Source: Paractinoplanes aksuensis
GTDB lineage: Bacteria; Actinomycetota; Actinomycetes; Mycobacteriales; Micromonosporaceae
Length of the DNA: 64,000 bases
Direction of reading: 5' to 3'
Assembly: GCF_024137025.1 (NCBI RefSeq)
Contig: NZ_JAMYJR010000002.1
Span: 1 to 64,000 of the forward strand
Shown here piece after piece: positions 1 through 9,235 of the stretch. Every line of letters starts with the position of its first letter. Within the stretch, counting starts at the first letter, position 1. The notes under the pieces are model-generated. The model saw nothing but the letters and a program-made list of their open reading frames with translations, did no database searches and was not told where the DNA came from. A program made the position numbers and the translations under genes.

Positions 1-84
1 GGCCGTGGGCCGTGGGCCGTGGGCCGTGGGCCGTGGGCCGTGGGCCGTGGGCCGTGGGCCGTGGGCCGTGGGCCGTGGGCCGTG
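1..84. repeat. 7-bp tandem repeat (GGCCGTG) x12 at window edge
   Basis: Twelve perfect copies of GGCCGTG run from base 1, so the array probably continues to the left of the window. Each unit contributes one GGG run every 7 bases on the plus strand, which could form a G-quadruplex. It lies downstream of the truncated flavoprotein gene that ends at 176. Confidence 0.95.
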
Positions 85-149
85 AACGGTAACCCGCGAA
101 CGGTAACGCGCCAACGGCGACGGTGAGCGGTGAGCGGTGAGCGGTGAGC
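85..149. repeat. Short direct repeats next to the 7-bp array
   Basis: GAACGGTAAC occurs twice 14 bases apart at about 85-108. GGTGAGC is then repeated four times in tandem at 122-149. Together with the preceding array this makes the first 150 bases a repeat-only block without a gene. Confidence 0.85.
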
Positions 150-175
150 GTGGGCCGGGAGTTGCGAGCCGGGTG

Positions 176-1667
176 TCAGGCGGCCAGTTGGCCGGCGGCG
201 TGGCGGGCTGCGGCGTAGCCGAAGGTCAGGCCCTGGCCGATCGTGGCGCCGGGGCCGGGGTAGACGCGGCCGAAGGCGTTGCCTGCTGCGTTGCCGGTGG
301 CGTACAGGCCGTCGATGACGGTGCCGTCGGCGCGGAGGGCGCGGCCCAGGCCGTCGGCTCGGATGCCGCCGCAGGTGCCGAGGTCGCCGGGGACTACCTT
401 CACCGCGTAGTACGGGGCCTTGTCGATCGGGCCCAGGCACGGGTTGGGCTTGATCGTCGGGTCGCCGTAGTAGCGGTCGTAGGCGCTGTCGCCGCGGTGG
501 AAGTCGTCGTCGCGGGCGGCCGCGGCCTGGGTGTTGAAGCGGTCGACGGTGGCCGCGAGGTCGGTCAGGCCTAGCTGTTCGGCCAGGTCGGGCAGGGTGT
601 CGGCCTTGGCTGCGATGCCCGCGTCGTACCAGGCGGCAGGTAGTGGCTGTCGGGGGAAGACGCTGCCGCCGAAGATGTAGCGGTTGCGGTAGCGCTGGTC
701 GAAGACCATCCACACCGGAAGCTGTTGCTGGATGAGGATCTGGCCGGCGGTCATGTAGTTCACCGCCTCGTTCATGAAGCGGCGGCCCTGCTGGTTCACG
801 ATGATCTGGCCGGGCAGCGACCGCTCGGCCAGCAGCGGCGCGGGCATCGGGCCGGGTGCGGGCACGGCCGGGAACCACCACGCCTCGTTCATGAAAGCCA
901 GGTCGGCTCCGGCCGCCTGGGCGATGGGCAGGATGTCGCCGGTGTTCTCCGGGTTGCCCAGGCACCACTCGGTGTCGAGCTGGTCGGACTGGTGTTCGTG
1001 GCGCAGGGCCTGATTGCGGTCGAAACCACCGGCCGAAAGGAGTACGCCGCGTGACGCTCGTACCGGTACTTCCTGGCCTTGCTTCGTGACCACGACACCG
1101 GTGACCCGGCCGTCCTCGACCAGGAGTTCCTTGATCGGAGACTCGAACCAGACCGGGATGCCGGCGGCCCGCACACCGGCGAAGAGGCCGGCGGCAAGGG
1201 CGCTGCCCCCGGCGGCGTACTCGCGGCGCACGGCCAATCCGCCCAGGCCGAGGCCCAGCGGCCGGGCGCCGGTGACGATGCCGCGCGGGTGGCGGGCGAC
1301 CAAGTTCAACCATTTGTACGTACGACCGGAGACCGGCATCGGGAAAGGCGCGGCCAGCGCGGGTGGGCGCAGGCGGGCGCGGTCGGCGCCCAAACGGCGT
1401 ACGTCGAAAGGTTTGGGCTCCATGGCGCGGCCGGTCGCCGAGCCGCCGGGCAGCTCGGGGAAGTAGTCGGCGTAGCCCTCCATCCACTGGAACCTCAGCG
1501 GAGTGCGCCGCCGCAGCACGTCGACGGCGGCCGGGCCGTGCTCGAGGTGCGTACGCCACCGCGACTCGGGCGTCTCCCCGGCGGTCACGTTCCGCAGGTA
1601 TTCGCCGGCCCGCTCGGTGTTGTCGGCCACGCCCGCCTCGCGCAGCAGCGGGCTCTGTCCCGCGATA
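176..1667 (-). pseudogene. 5'-truncated FAD-dependent oxidoreductase (3-ketosteroid dehydrogenase/fumarate reductase flavoprotein family)
   Basis: The reading frame (484 codons from a GTG at 1630, with homologous-looking residues up to about 1667) matches the middle and C-terminal parts of KSTD-like flavoproteins. It shows the EPKPFD segment, a conserved SAGGFDRN, a GDLGTCGGI segment and a C-terminal YATGNAAGNAFG FAD contact. Family members start with a Rossmann GxGxxG and are about 540-560 residues long. Here the first 50-60 codons with the dinucleotide-binding motif are missing. The frame reads LLREAGVADNTERAGEYL, as in the family, and then loses similarity upstream of 1667 next to a 14-bp palindrome. 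I infer a deletion remnant that is probably inactive, because FAD binding would lack its N-terminal half. A GTG-started short form could still be translated. Confidence 0.75.
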
Positions 1668-1681
1668 AGTGATCGATCACT
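1668..1681. promoter_or_regulatory. 14-bp perfect palindrome AGTGATCGATCACT
   Basis: AGTGATCGATCACT is a perfect dyad exactly where family similarity of the flavoprotein remnant stops. It could be an operator of a TetR-type regulator, now orphaned, or a recombination end point. No regulator gene lies next to it. Confidence 0.4.
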
Positions 1682-1742
1682 GAGCCGGCGCGCTGACGGC
1701 CCGGCTCCGGACGGCCGCTCGCGTCTCCCGCGAACCTTGCCG

Positions 1743-2379
1743 TCAAGCCCAACGCCAACCAGGAAAGTCTCGTTGGAAGAGCTCGGAGCAGTCGTTCCAG
1801 CACTGACTCGAGGTAGCTACGGGTGCCAAGATCGTCGGTGTCGTCTCCGGTTCGGCAGATTCGCTGTAACCCCACGAGAACGAGGCCAAGAGCATGATCG
1901 GCTCGGCTCTGGATCGAATCGGAACGGTGGTGAGGAAGGTGTCGGCACGCCACTCGAGGTGGTCCGCGCCGTTGAGGTTGTTGGAAGGCGCGTCGTAGAT
2001 AGCCGGCGGGTAGCCATGGGCGAAAAATGGTGATGCCGTCTCTGCCCAGACCTGCCCCAGATCGACCTCGCCGGCGACCATGATCGTCGCGTCGGGCCAG
2101 GTGCGTGTGGTGTGAACGACCTGGATCCAGCCCGCCGAAGTTCGGTATCCGGTTCCGTCGTAGGCCACTGTCGCCGACATGCTCGGATACCCTGCTGCTG
2201 CCTCGGGCCCGAACGGAAGACCGGGGAGAATGTCGAATCCAGCGTCGATCCCGTCCACGACCTGCGTAACCCGCACGTTGACAACGCCGCCGCGGTCGTG
2301 ATGACGAAAAGGGATCCGCAACGCGCCAGTCACAGCGGGCATCGTAGCTGCCGACGGTGACGCGGTAGTCGTCCTCCAA
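1743..2379 (-). pseudogene. Hypothetical protein remnant with a frameshift
   Basis: On the minus strand an apparently protein-like segment starts near 2379 (TTG, reading EDDYRVTVGSYDARCDW). It loses frame at the A4 run 2307-2310 and continues in the next frame as about 190 residues ending SELFQRDFPGWRWA. The second part has natural-looking composition, for example GYPPAIYDAPSNNLNGADH and FLTTVPIRSRAEPIM. Dropping one base in the homopolymer joins both parts as DPFRHHDRGG. A TAG lies directly upstream of the TTG, so the true N-terminus is also lost. I do not recognise a domain. It may be a real pseudogene or a sequencing indel. The neighbour downstream (176-1667) is decayed as well. Confidence 0.5.
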
Positions 2380-2584
2380 CGGCTAAAGGCGCCGGGCGAT
2401 CTGCCGCGCGGCCGGCACGGTTCGAACGCGAAACCCACCGCTCAGGCCGGCCTGAGTGAGAGAAACGCCTGGCTTCGACCCCAGCGCGGAAGCCATCCCC
2501 CGAATCCGCACGGGTTTCCCCAGCTCAGCCAGGCACCCAGAGAAGCAATGACCCAGACGCCAGAGCAAGGTGGACCCCACGCGA

Positions 2585-2656
2585 GGCTGGGGACGAGGGT
2601 GTCCATGCCAGGCGTAGTTGCTTTTCAGCCAGGCATGGACACCCTCGTCCCCAGCC
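2585..2656. terminator. 25-bp perfect inverted repeat (long hairpin) downstream of the ABC exporter operon
   Basis: Arms 2585-2609 and 2632-2656 are perfectly complementary over 25 bp. After an A-A mismatch, GGC/GCC extends the stem inside the 22-base spacer. It sits about 130 bp downstream of the permease stop (2784) on the minus strand, a position suited to transcription termination or RNA 3'-end protection. No U-tract follows on either strand, so classic intrinsic termination is not certain. A small non-autonomous element is an alternative. The rest of 2380-2783 holds no convincing gene. Confidence 0.6.
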
Positions 2657-2783
2657 GTCCAAGCGCAAGAACAACGCGGTCTTCGGCCCCGAAAGCCCAG
2701 AGCCCCCGAGAACCCAGTGGCGCCCGATAGTCCAGAGCCCTCTAAGGCACGCGGACCGCAAGCCGACGGTGGGAACGGCGGCC

Positions 2784-3629
2784 TTATTTGCGGTTGTAGA
2801 GGCGCATGGTCAGGGTGCCGAAGACGGCGATCAGCACGGCACTGGCGACGAAGGTCCACATGATCTCGGCCATGTCCGGGGAGCCGGCCATGATGGAGCG
2901 GATCGCCGAGACCAGGTGGGTGACCGGGTTGATTTTGACGAAGGCCTGCAGCCAGCCCGGCATCGTGCCCGGGTCGACGAAGACGTTGCTGAGGAACGTC
3001 AGGGGGAACAGCACCAGCATGCTGGCGCCCATGACCGACTTCTCGGAGCGCAGGAACAGCCCGAACATGGTCCAGATCCAGGAGAACGCGAACGAGAAGA
3101 CCACCAGCAGGGCCATGCCGCCGACCACGCCCAGGAAGCCGCCCTCGGGCCGGAAGCCCAGGATCAGGCCGACGACCATGATGGTGGTGGCGGCCAGGAT
3201 GTAGCGCAGGACGTCGCCGAAGATCATGCCGACCAGGGCCGCGGGCCGCCACACGGGCAGGGTGCGGAAGCGGTCGAAGACGCCCTTCTCGATGTCGGTG
3301 TTGAGGCCGACGCCGGTGTACATCGTGATCATGACGACGCTGGTGACCATGATGCCGGGCAGGAAGAACTGCAGGTATTCGCCCGTCGAGCCGGCCAGCG
3401 CGCCGCCGAACAGGTACGTGAACATCAGCGTCATGATGATCGGGAACGCGGTTACGTCGAACAGCTGCTCGGGGACGTGCTTGATCTTCAGGATGGCCCG
3501 CCAGCCGAACGTCAGCGACGCGGCCCACGCGCTCGGGCGTTTCGGGCGGTCGGCCCGGGCCAGCACGGCCCCCAGCGTTTCGCTCGACGGCGCGTAAGCA
3601 GAGACGGTTTCCGCGGTGTCTGTACTCAT
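2784..3629 (-). CDS. ABC-2 type transporter permease (DrrB-like)
   Basis: This 281-residue membrane protein has a cytoplasmic N-terminus and about six hydrophobic segments starting near residue 60. The C-terminal part reads [15 protein letters not shown], the signature of DrrB/daunorubicin-resistance permeases (ABC2_membrane). It forms the channel of an exporter with the ATPase encoded just upstream. The ATG at 3629 overlaps the ATPase stop in an ATGA, so the two are translationally coupled. Family members export drugs or lipids; the substrate cannot be told from sequence. A long hairpin follows the stop. Confidence 0.92.
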   Translation of the reverse strand: MSTDTAETVSAYAPSSETLGAVLARADRPKRPSAWAASLTFGWRAILKIKHVPEQLFDVTAFPIIMTLMFTYLFGGALAGSTGEYLQFFLPGIMVTSVVMITMYTGVGLNTDIEKGVFDRFRTLPVWRPAALVGMIFGDVLRYILAATTIMVVGLILGFRPEGGFLGVVGGMALLVVFSFAFSWIWTMFGLFLRSEKSVMGASMLVLFPLTFLSNVFVDPGTMPGWLQAFVKINPVTHLVSAIRSIMAGSPDMAEIMWTFVASAVLIAVFGTLTMRLYNRK

Positions 3630-4594
3630 GCCGGCACCCCCGGGCGGTCGGTCAGGGCCAGGAACACCTCGTCGAGCGAGGGCTGCCCGAGTGAGAAGTC
3701 GTCGACCACGATGCCGGCCTCGGCCAGCCGGGCCAGAGCCTGCGACGCCAGCTCGGCCGCCCCGCGCTCGGAGCCACCGGCCTCGGCCCGCGCGGTCAGC
3801 GCCACCGGGTCGGAGCCCTGCTGGACGGTCGTGCCCAGCACGGCGGCCAGCACCCGTTCAGCCGAGGGGCGCTGGGCCGCCTCGCGCAGTCGCACGTGGA
3901 TGGTGCCGGCGCCGATCGACGACTTGAGCTCGCCCGGCGTGCCCTCGGCGATCACCTTGCCGTGGTCGATCACGGCGATGCGGCCGGCCAACTGGTCGGC
4001 CTCGTCGAGATATTGCGTGGTGAGCAGGACCGTCGTGCCCGCGGCGACGACGATGCGGACGATGTCCCACACCTGGTTGCGGCTGCGCGGGTCGAGACCC
4101 GTGGTCGGCTCGTCGAGGAACAGCAGGTCGGGCGTGTTGAGGATGCTCGCGGCGATGTCGATGCGCCGCCGCATGCCGCCCGAGTATTTCTTGACCTGGC
4201 GACCGGCCGCCTCGGTCAGGCCGAACGCGGCCAGCAACTGGGCCGCCCGGTCGCGCGCCTGCGGTTTGGAGTGGCCGAGCAGGCGGGCCAGCAGGATCAG
4301 ATTCTCGGTGCCGGTGAGGTCTTCGTCGACCGACGCGTACTGCCCGGTCAGGCTGACCCGGCTGCGCACCGCGTCGGCCTCGCGCACCACGTCGCGGCCG
4401 AACACCTGGGCCGTGCCGCCGTCGGGGCGCAGCAGGGTGGCGAGCATGCGGACCACGGTGGTCTTGCCCGCGCCGTTGGGGCCGAGCAGCCCGTAGACCG
4501 TGCCGGGCGGGACCGTGAGGTCGACGCCGGCGACGGCGGTGTTGTCCCCGAATCTCTTGATCAGACCGGCGGTCTCGATGGCCGGTGCGGTCAT
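3626..4594 (-). CDS. ABC transporter ATP-binding protein (DrrA family)
   Basis: The 322-residue ATPase contains Walker [10 protein letters not shown], signature [12 protein letters not shown], Walker [14 protein letters not shown] and a Q-loop near [13 protein letters not shown]-terminal extension with the [12 protein letters not shown] motif typical of DrrA-type exporters follows. The chosen start is the ATG at 4594, which has GGAGG a few bases upstream; an in-frame ATG 51 bases earlier has no such site. It pairs with the permease at 2784-3629 through a 4-base overlap. The two probably form one transcript from a promoter in 4595-4697, shared with the divergent cyclase-family gene. Confidence 0.93.
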   Translation of the reverse strand: MTAPAIETAGLIKRFGDNTAVAGVDLTVPPGTVYGLLGPNGAGKTTVVRMLATLLRPDGGTAQVFGRDVVREADAVRSRVSLTGQYASVDEDLTGTENLILLARLLGHSKPQARDRAAQLLAAFGLTEAAGRQVKKYSGGMRRRIDIAASILNTPDLLFLDEPTTGLDPRSRNQVWDIVRIVVAAGTTVLLTTQYLDEADQLAGRIAVIDHGKVIAEGTPGELKSSIGAGTIHVRLREAAQRPSAERVLAAVLGTTVQQGSDPVALTARAEAGGSERGAAELASQALARLAEAGIVVDDFSLGQPSLDEVFLALTDRPGVPA

Positions 4595-4697
4595 GGCTTG
4601 TCCCTCCGTTGGGCGTGGCCACATCTTCGCGGGAGGGTATGACATTTTCCTGAGCCCGAGGGGCCCGAAAGGGTGAGAGCGGGGCTAGATTGCGACC

Positions 4698-5483
4698 ATG
4701 TGCGTCGACAAAGTCACTCGTCGTTCACTGCTCCTCGGCGCGGCGGCCACGACCGCCGCGGTAGCTGTGCCCGATCCGGCGCAGGCCGGTGCCCGAAAGT
4801 CCGGCTTGCAAGACCTGACCCACCTGGTGACCCCGTCGTTCCCCGCGTTCGTGCCGGGGGAGGAGCCGTCGCGCCGCACGGTCACTTCCATTCCGGCCGA
4901 CGGCTACTACATGCAGGAATGGACGATTCTCGAGCACTTCGGCACCCACGTCGACGCGCCGGCCCATTTCACGGCCGGTGGGCGTACGTCCGAGGAACTG
5001 TCTCTGGCCGAGCTCATCAGCCCGGCCGTGGTCATCGACATCGCCCGCCGGGCCGTCCGGGAGCCCGACACGACGGTCTCGGTGGCCGATCTGGTGGCCT
5101 ACGAGCGCCGGTACGACCGGATCCCGCGCAACGCCGCCGTCCTGATGCACAGCGGCTGGGCCGCCAAGGCCCCCGACGCCGACGCCTACCGCGGCACCGA
5201 TACGCAAGGCGGCCTGCACTTCCCGGGCTTCAGCGTCGAGGCCTGCGAGTGGCTGCTGACCAAGCGTCGCATCCGCTGCCTGGGCGTCGACACCCTGAGC
5301 ATCGATCCCGGCGTCTCGACCGGCTTCGAGACCCACCTGGCGCTGACCGGCGCCGACCGCTACGGGGTCGAGAATCTGGCCCACCTCGACCGGCTCCCGG
5401 CCCACGGCGCGACCCTGACCGTGGGCCTGATTCCTTACCAGGACGGCTCGGGCGGACAGGCCCGAGTCTTCGGTAGTTGGTAG
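4698..5483 (+). CDS. Tat-exported cyclase-family (kynurenine formamidase-like) hydrolase
   Basis: The 261-residue protein starts with a twin-arginine leader (TRRSLLLGAAATTAA) and a cleavage-like AQAGA near residue 30, so it should act outside the membrane. The mature part has the PF04199 cyclase/formamidase metal-binding signature HFGTHVDAPAHF near residue 80. It also has the later LGVDTLSID and a conserved His/Glu-rich C-terminal half. Family members hydrolyse amide or lactone bonds with a divalent metal; the substrate here is unknown. It is divergent from the DrrAB-like exporter, about 100 bases away. Confidence 0.85.
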   Translation: MCVDKVTRRSLLLGAAATTAAVAVPDPAQAGARKSGLQDLTHLVTPSFPAFVPGEEPSRRTVTSIPADGYYMQEWTILEHFGTHVDAPAHFTAGGRTSEELSLAELISPAVVIDIARRAVREPDTTVSVADLVAYERRYDRIPRNAAVLMHSGWAAKAPDADAYRGTDTQGGLHFPGFSVEACEWLLTKRRIRCLGVDTLSIDPGVSTGFETHLALTGADRYGVENLAHLDRLPAHGATLTVGLIPYQDGSGGQARVFGSW

Positions 5484-5568
5484 AAAAGTGAAGATCTCTC
5501 GAACCGAATGTCGTGTCTCCGACGTACAGTGCGGTCAGGAGCATGCGTGCTTCGACAAGGAGGTCGGG

Positions 5569-5823
5569 ATGAGCACCGAGGACAAGCGCAGGGAGTTCGA
5601 CGACATCGTCGCCCGCCTGACCACGGATTACCCCGCGCTGAGCCGCGCGCCCTGGCCCCGGTGGCCCCGTCCGGTGCTGATCACCGTGGCGGTCACCGCG
5701 GCCGTCGTGTGGGGCCTGCTGTCGGTGGCGATGGTCGCCTGGGGTCTGCGTGGTGTGGCGTTGACCGCAGCAGTCGTCACAACCGCCGCGGTCGCCGCCG
5801 TGATGGACGCAAGACGGAGTTAG
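5569..5823 (+). CDS. Small membrane protein (DUF3040-like)
   Basis: This 84-residue protein has a charged N-terminal segment (EDKRREFDDIVARLTTDYP) followed by two hydrophobic helices between about residues 36 and 78. The ATG at 5569 is preceded by AAGGAGG, which fixes the start over upstream in-frame codons. It resembles small actinobacterial DUF3040-type proteins, but the match is by general layout only. It is convergent with the PhoX-like remnant at 5841. Confidence 0.7.
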   Translation: MSTEDKRREFDDIVARLTTDYPALSRAPWPRWPRPVLITVAVTAAVVWGLLSVAMVAWGLRGVALTAAVVTTAAVAAVMDARRS

Positions 5824-5840
5824 CCAAAACCAGAGCGATT

Positions 5841-6550
5841 CTAACGGAACGGCCCCGTCACGCAGTACGTGATGCCCCCGGAGGACGCTCCGGAGGTGCC
5901 GCGCTGTGACGAGAAATAGAGCCGGTTGCCGGCCGGGGTGAACGCCGGGCCGGTGATCTCCGATGACCCCTGCCCGGTCACCCGCAGGAAGACCGAGATC
6001 TTGTCGTCCGGCGTGATCAGGCAGATGTCCATGCTGCCGCCGTCCTCGGCCACGTAGAGATCGCCCGACGCCGTACCGGTGACGTTGTCGACCCCGGTCA
6101 GGGGCGCACTGCCCGGGCTGACCAGGTTGTCGTCGTACGCCAGTTCGTAGGTGTTGCTGGTGAGGTTGACCTGCCAGACGCGGTTGTCGCCCTTGGTGGT
6201 GAACCACACCGTGTTCTCGGCGTAGTGGCAGCCCTCGCCGCCGTTGAACGACTTGGCCCCCGAGACCTGGTAGCGCGTCTGGGTCGGCGAGCCGTCCGGG
6301 TCGGGCACGTCGGCCCACGTGAACGAGCCCGAGGTGGCGCTGCCGGCCCGGAACACCTGGAGCGTGCCGGTCGACAGGTTCCCCCAGCCGGCCGGGATGT
6401 AGCGGTAGAACTTGCCGTCGGTCTCGTCCTCGGTGAGATAGACGACCTGGCGCACGGGATCGGCCGCGGCCGCCTCGTGCTTGAACCGGCCCATCGCGGG
6501 CCGCACGACGGCCGTACCGCCGTGGCGCGCAACAGGGTTCGACGGTCCAT
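5841..6550 (-). pseudogene. PhoX-family (DUF839) phosphatase-like gene with internal deletion
   Basis: The C-terminal two thirds read as a PhoX/DUF839 beta-propeller protein, with MGRFKHEAAAADPVRQVVYL, LTEDETDGKFYRY, NGGEGCHYAENTVWF and an ITGPAFTPAGNRLYFSSQRG blade. The natural start is recognisable at 6550: an ATG with GAGGAGG upstream encoding MDRRTLLRATA, a Tat-type leader. That frame does not continue into the propeller frame. The leader and the remaining half are fused near 6505-6520 after loss of what I estimate to be well over 100 codons. Intact family members are secreted, metal-dependent phosphatases of roughly 400-700 residues. I infer a recent deletion pseudogene. Confidence 0.75.
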
Positions 6551-6634
6551 GAATCCTCCTCGAGGGTTGTCCCCGGGAAGACTGTCGGCCGACCGAGGCC
6601 ACAGCGTTAACGCACGGCTACCGATTGACGACCG

Positions 6635-7105
6635 TCAATCGTCGTCATCCCCGTGCTGCTGCTCGCGCTGGGGCACCCCGCCGACGCAGTGGAACTTGAA
6701 CTCCACCCGGCCGCCGGAACCTTCGAAGCGGACCTCGACGTCGTCGTCCGGGCCCCGGTCGTAATCGTGCACCTGATAGCCCGGGGCCGGAGCCCAACTG
6801 TCGAGATACGCCTGGTCGCCGGGCTCGCAGTGCACGGTGACGGTGTTGCCGGCGCTGGAGAAGACGCCCCGCGGAGGGCGCTTCGACGGCGTGGGCGACG
6901 GCGCTGAGGAAGCCGGGGCGGTTGTCGGGGTGGCCGCGGCCAGTGCGCGCGCGACCTCCTCCTCGGTGACGACTCCGCCCCGCGTGCCAGTGAGGCTGTC
7001 GCTCACCAGTTGGATGCCGCCCAGCCCGGCCGCTGTGGCCACGAGGGCGGCCGCCAGCCACCCGGCGGCGACGACGACGGGACGGGGCGGCTTCACGGAC
7101 GGCAT
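6635..7105 (-). CDS. Putative secreted or membrane-anchored protein, acidic tail
   Basis: The 156-residue product has one N-terminal hydrophobic segment (PVVVAAGWLAAALVATAAG) and then a Thr/Pro/Ser-rich linker. A compact domain with two cysteines (VHCEPGD and KFHCVGG) follows, and the protein ends QHGDDDD. No family was recognised. The ATG at 7105 is divergent from the response regulator at 7209. The shared 103-bp region carries three TTA half-sites in 11-bp phase, and a matching pair lies upstream of the PepSY gene at 9236. I therefore infer that the neighbouring two-component system controls it. Confidence 0.7.
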   Translation of the reverse strand: MPSVKPPRPVVVAAGWLAAALVATAAGLGGIQLVSDSLTGTRGGVVTEEEVARALAAATPTTAPASSAPSPTPSKRPPRGVFSSAGNTVTVHCEPGDQAYLDSWAPAPGYQVHDYDRGPDDDVEVRFEGSGGRVEFKFHCVGGVPQREQQHGDDDD

Positions 7106-7131
7106 GATCCGAACTATGCCGTACGCACGCC

Positions 7132-7168
7132 TAAGACTGTCTCCCGCGCACGCTAAAGGAAGGTTAAG
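7132..7168. promoter_or_regulatory. Phased half-sites, likely response-regulator operator (divergent promoter)
   Basis: Read on the minus strand, CTTAACCTTCCTTTAGCG (7151-7168) has TTA triplets 11 bp apart, and a third TTA lies exactly 22 bp further (7132-7134). OmpR-family regulators bind direct repeats with this helical spacing. The 18-base block shares CTTAACC-N5-TTAGCG with the site at 9144-9161. It lies between the secreted-protein gene and the regulator gene. Confidence 0.55.
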
Positions 7169-7208
7169 AGCGCAGGTGGGCGCGGTGGGGCCGACTACTC
7201 TCGGGCCA

Positions 7209-7886
7209 ATGGCCCGGCTGCTGCTGATCGAGGATGACGCGACCATCCGTACGCCCCTGATGCGGGCGTTGAAGGAGCGCGGCCACGCCGTCGCCTCCGT
7301 CGCCACCGCCATGGAGGGCGTGCAGGCGGCCCTCACCGACCGGCCCGACCTGGTCGTCCTCGACCTCGGTCTGCCCGACCTCGACGGCCGCGAGGTGCTA
7401 AGAATGCTGCGTGCGGTCAGTCAGGTGCCGGTGATCGTGGCGACCGCGCGTGACGACGAGACCGAGATCGTCCGGGTGCTCGACGCCGGGGCCGACGACT
7501 ACCTGGTCAAGCCATTCACGGCGGCCCAGCTCGAGTCGCGGATCCGGGCCGTGCTGCGGCGCGGCGCCACCCCGAACGCCGACCCGACCATCACCGTGGG
7601 TGATCTCGTCATCGATCCGGCCGGGCGGCAGGTGCGCCTCGACGGCACGACCATCGAGCTCACGCCGCGGGAGTTCGACCTGTTGCACCACCTGGCCACC
7701 CGGGCCGGTCAGGTGGTCACCAAGCGTGAGCTGATGACCGAGGTGTGGCAGATCCCCTACGGCGGCGCCGACAAGACGGTCGACGTGCATCTGTCGTGGC
7801 TGCGTCGCAAGCTGGGGGAGAGCGCCACCGAGCCGCGTTACCTGCACACCGTACGCGGCGTCGGCGTGCGCCTGGGCGCGCCGTGA
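7209..7886 (+). CDS. Two-component response regulator, OmpR family
   Basis: This is a 225-residue regulator with an N-terminal receiver domain: acidic pair EDD near residues 9-11, phospho-acceptor Asp52 in VVLDLGLPD, Thr in VIVATA and Lys in LVKPFTA. A C-terminal winged helix with ELTPREFDLL and VDVHLSWLRRKL follows. It is activated by the kinase encoded immediately downstream, whose GTG overlaps this gene's stop. The phased TTA half-sites upstream suggest autoregulation. Confidence 0.95.
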   Translation: MARLLLIEDDATIRTPLMRALKERGHAVASVATAMEGVQAALTDRPDLVVLDLGLPDLDGREVLRMLRAVSQVPVIVATARDDETEIVRVLDAGADDYLVKPFTAAQLESRIRAVLRRGATPNADPTITVGDLVIDPAGRQVRLDGTTIELTPREFDLLHHLATRAGQVVTKRELMTEVWQIPYGGADKTVDVHLSWLRRKLGESATEPRYLHTVRGVGVRLGAP

Positions 7887-9148
7887 GGAGCCGCCTGACC
7901 GTCCTCGTGCTGGCCACCACCAGCCTCATGATGATCGCCTTCCTGGTCCCTTTGGCCCTGCTCGTGCGACAAGTGGCCGAGGACCGCGCGACCGTGCGGG
8001 CCACGGCCGACATCCAGAGCATCGTCACGCAGGTCGGCACGGCCGACCCGGCCGATCTGCGGCTCACGGTCGACCAGCTGGTGGCCGCGACCGGCCGTCC
8101 GATCACCGTCTTCCTGCCGGGCGAGACCCTGGGCACTGCCTCCCCCCGTACGCCGGCCGTGCAGCTGGCCGCGCGGGGCCAGAGCCTCACGGTCGAGTCG
8201 GGCGGCGGGCGCGAGATCGTCGTCGGCGTGCAGGGCCGCCCGGACGGACCGGCCGTCATCCGTACTTTGGTCTCGCCCGCCGAGGCCGGGGACGGGGTCA
8301 CCCGCTCCTGGATCGTGCTCTTCGGGCTGGGCGCGCTGCTGGTGGCGCTGGGCGTGTTCGTGGCCGACCGGCTCGCCCGGTCCATCATCCGCCCCATCAC
8401 CGACCTTTCGGACGTGTCTCATCGGCTGGCCAACGCCGAACTCACCGCCCGCGCGTCCCCCGAGGGCCCCCAGGAAGTACGGGAGGTGGCCGGCGCCCTC
8501 AACCACCTGGCCGGCCGCATCCAGGAGCTGCTGCGGGCCGAACGGGAACAGGTCGCCGACCTCTCTCACCGGCTGCGCACCCCGCTGACCGCCCTGCGGC
8601 TGGAGGCCGAGGGTCTGCGGGACCAGGACGAAAGTGCCCGGCTGAGCGCGGCCGCCGATGCTTTGGAACGGGCCGTGAGCGGGCTGATCCAGCAGGCCCG
8701 GCGGCGCACCGACGGCGACGTCGAGCCGGCCCGGTGCGACGCGGCGGCGGTGGTGGCCGACCGGGCCGCGTTCTGGGCCGTGCTGGCCGAGGACACCGGC
8801 CGCGAGCTGACCGTCGACCTGGTGCCGGGCCCGCAACCGGTCGCGGTGTCGGCCGACGAGCTGGCCGCGGCCATCGACGCCCTGCTCGGCAACGTCTTCG
8901 CCCACACCCCGGACGAAACCCCTTTCTCGGTACGGCTGGCGTCCGCGCCCGAGGGGGTCGTGCTCACGATCGCCGACCGCGGGCCGGGGATGCCGGCCGG
9001 TCTGATCCGGCGCGGCGTCAGCGGGGGCGACTCGACCGGCCTCGGCCTCGACATCGCCCGCCGGGCCGCTCAGGCCTCGGGCGGGCAGTTCGAGATCATC
9101 GGCGGTGATGACGGCTCGGTCGTGAGAATGGTGCTCGGCCGTCCTTAA
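7883..9148 (+). CDS. Sensor histidine kinase
   Basis: The 421-residue membrane kinase has a transmembrane segment at residues 7-29, an extracytoplasmic sensor of about 110 residues and a second membrane helix near 140-160. It continues with a HAMP linker, an H-box SHRLRTPLTALRLE with His229, an N-box GNVFAH and G-boxes ADRGPGMP and STGLGLDIA. The GTG start overlaps the regulator stop in GTGA. The 3' end (9144 onward) contains the motif that probably drives the PepSY gene. The stimulus is unknown. Confidence 0.94.
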   Translation: MRSRLTVLVLATTSLMMIAFLVPLALLVRQVAEDRATVRATADIQSIVTQVGTADPADLRLTVDQLVAATGRPITVFLPGETLGTASPRTPAVQLAARGQSLTVESGGGREIVVGVQGRPDGPAVIRTLVSPAEAGDGVTRSWIVLFGLGALLVALGVFVADRLARSIIRPITDLSDVSHRLANAELTARASPEGPQEVREVAGALNHLAGRIQELLRAEREQVADLSHRLRTPLTALRLEAEGLRDQDESARLSAAADALERAVSGLIQQARRRTDGDVEPARCDAAAVVADRAAFWAVLAEDTGRELTVDLVPGPQPVAVSADELAAAIDALLGNVFAHTPDETPFSVRLASAPEGVVLTIADRGPGMPAGLIRRGVSGGDSTGLGLDIARRAAQASGGQFEIIGGDDGSVVRMVLGRP

Positions 9149-9161
9149 CCCGGCCTTAGCG
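9144..9161 (+). promoter_or_regulatory. Putative response-regulator binding site upstream of PepSY gene
   Basis: CTTAACCCGGCCTTAGCG overlaps the last codons of the histidine kinase gene. TTA triplets are 11 bp apart, and the block matches the site at 7151-7168 (opposite strand) in CTTAACC-N5-TTAGCG with identical spacing. It lies 75 bp upstream of the next gene's ATG. Confidence 0.5.
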
Positions 9162-9235
9162 ATCATGCAGCGCGCCGCTATCCAAGAACGCGCGAACCTC
9201 TTGGTGTCAGAGCGAAACAACCGGGAGGAACCACC

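Noticed and set aside
3616..4642. Plus-strand frames opposite the ABC transporter genes
   Set aside because: Arg/Gly/Asp-rich shadows without motifs.
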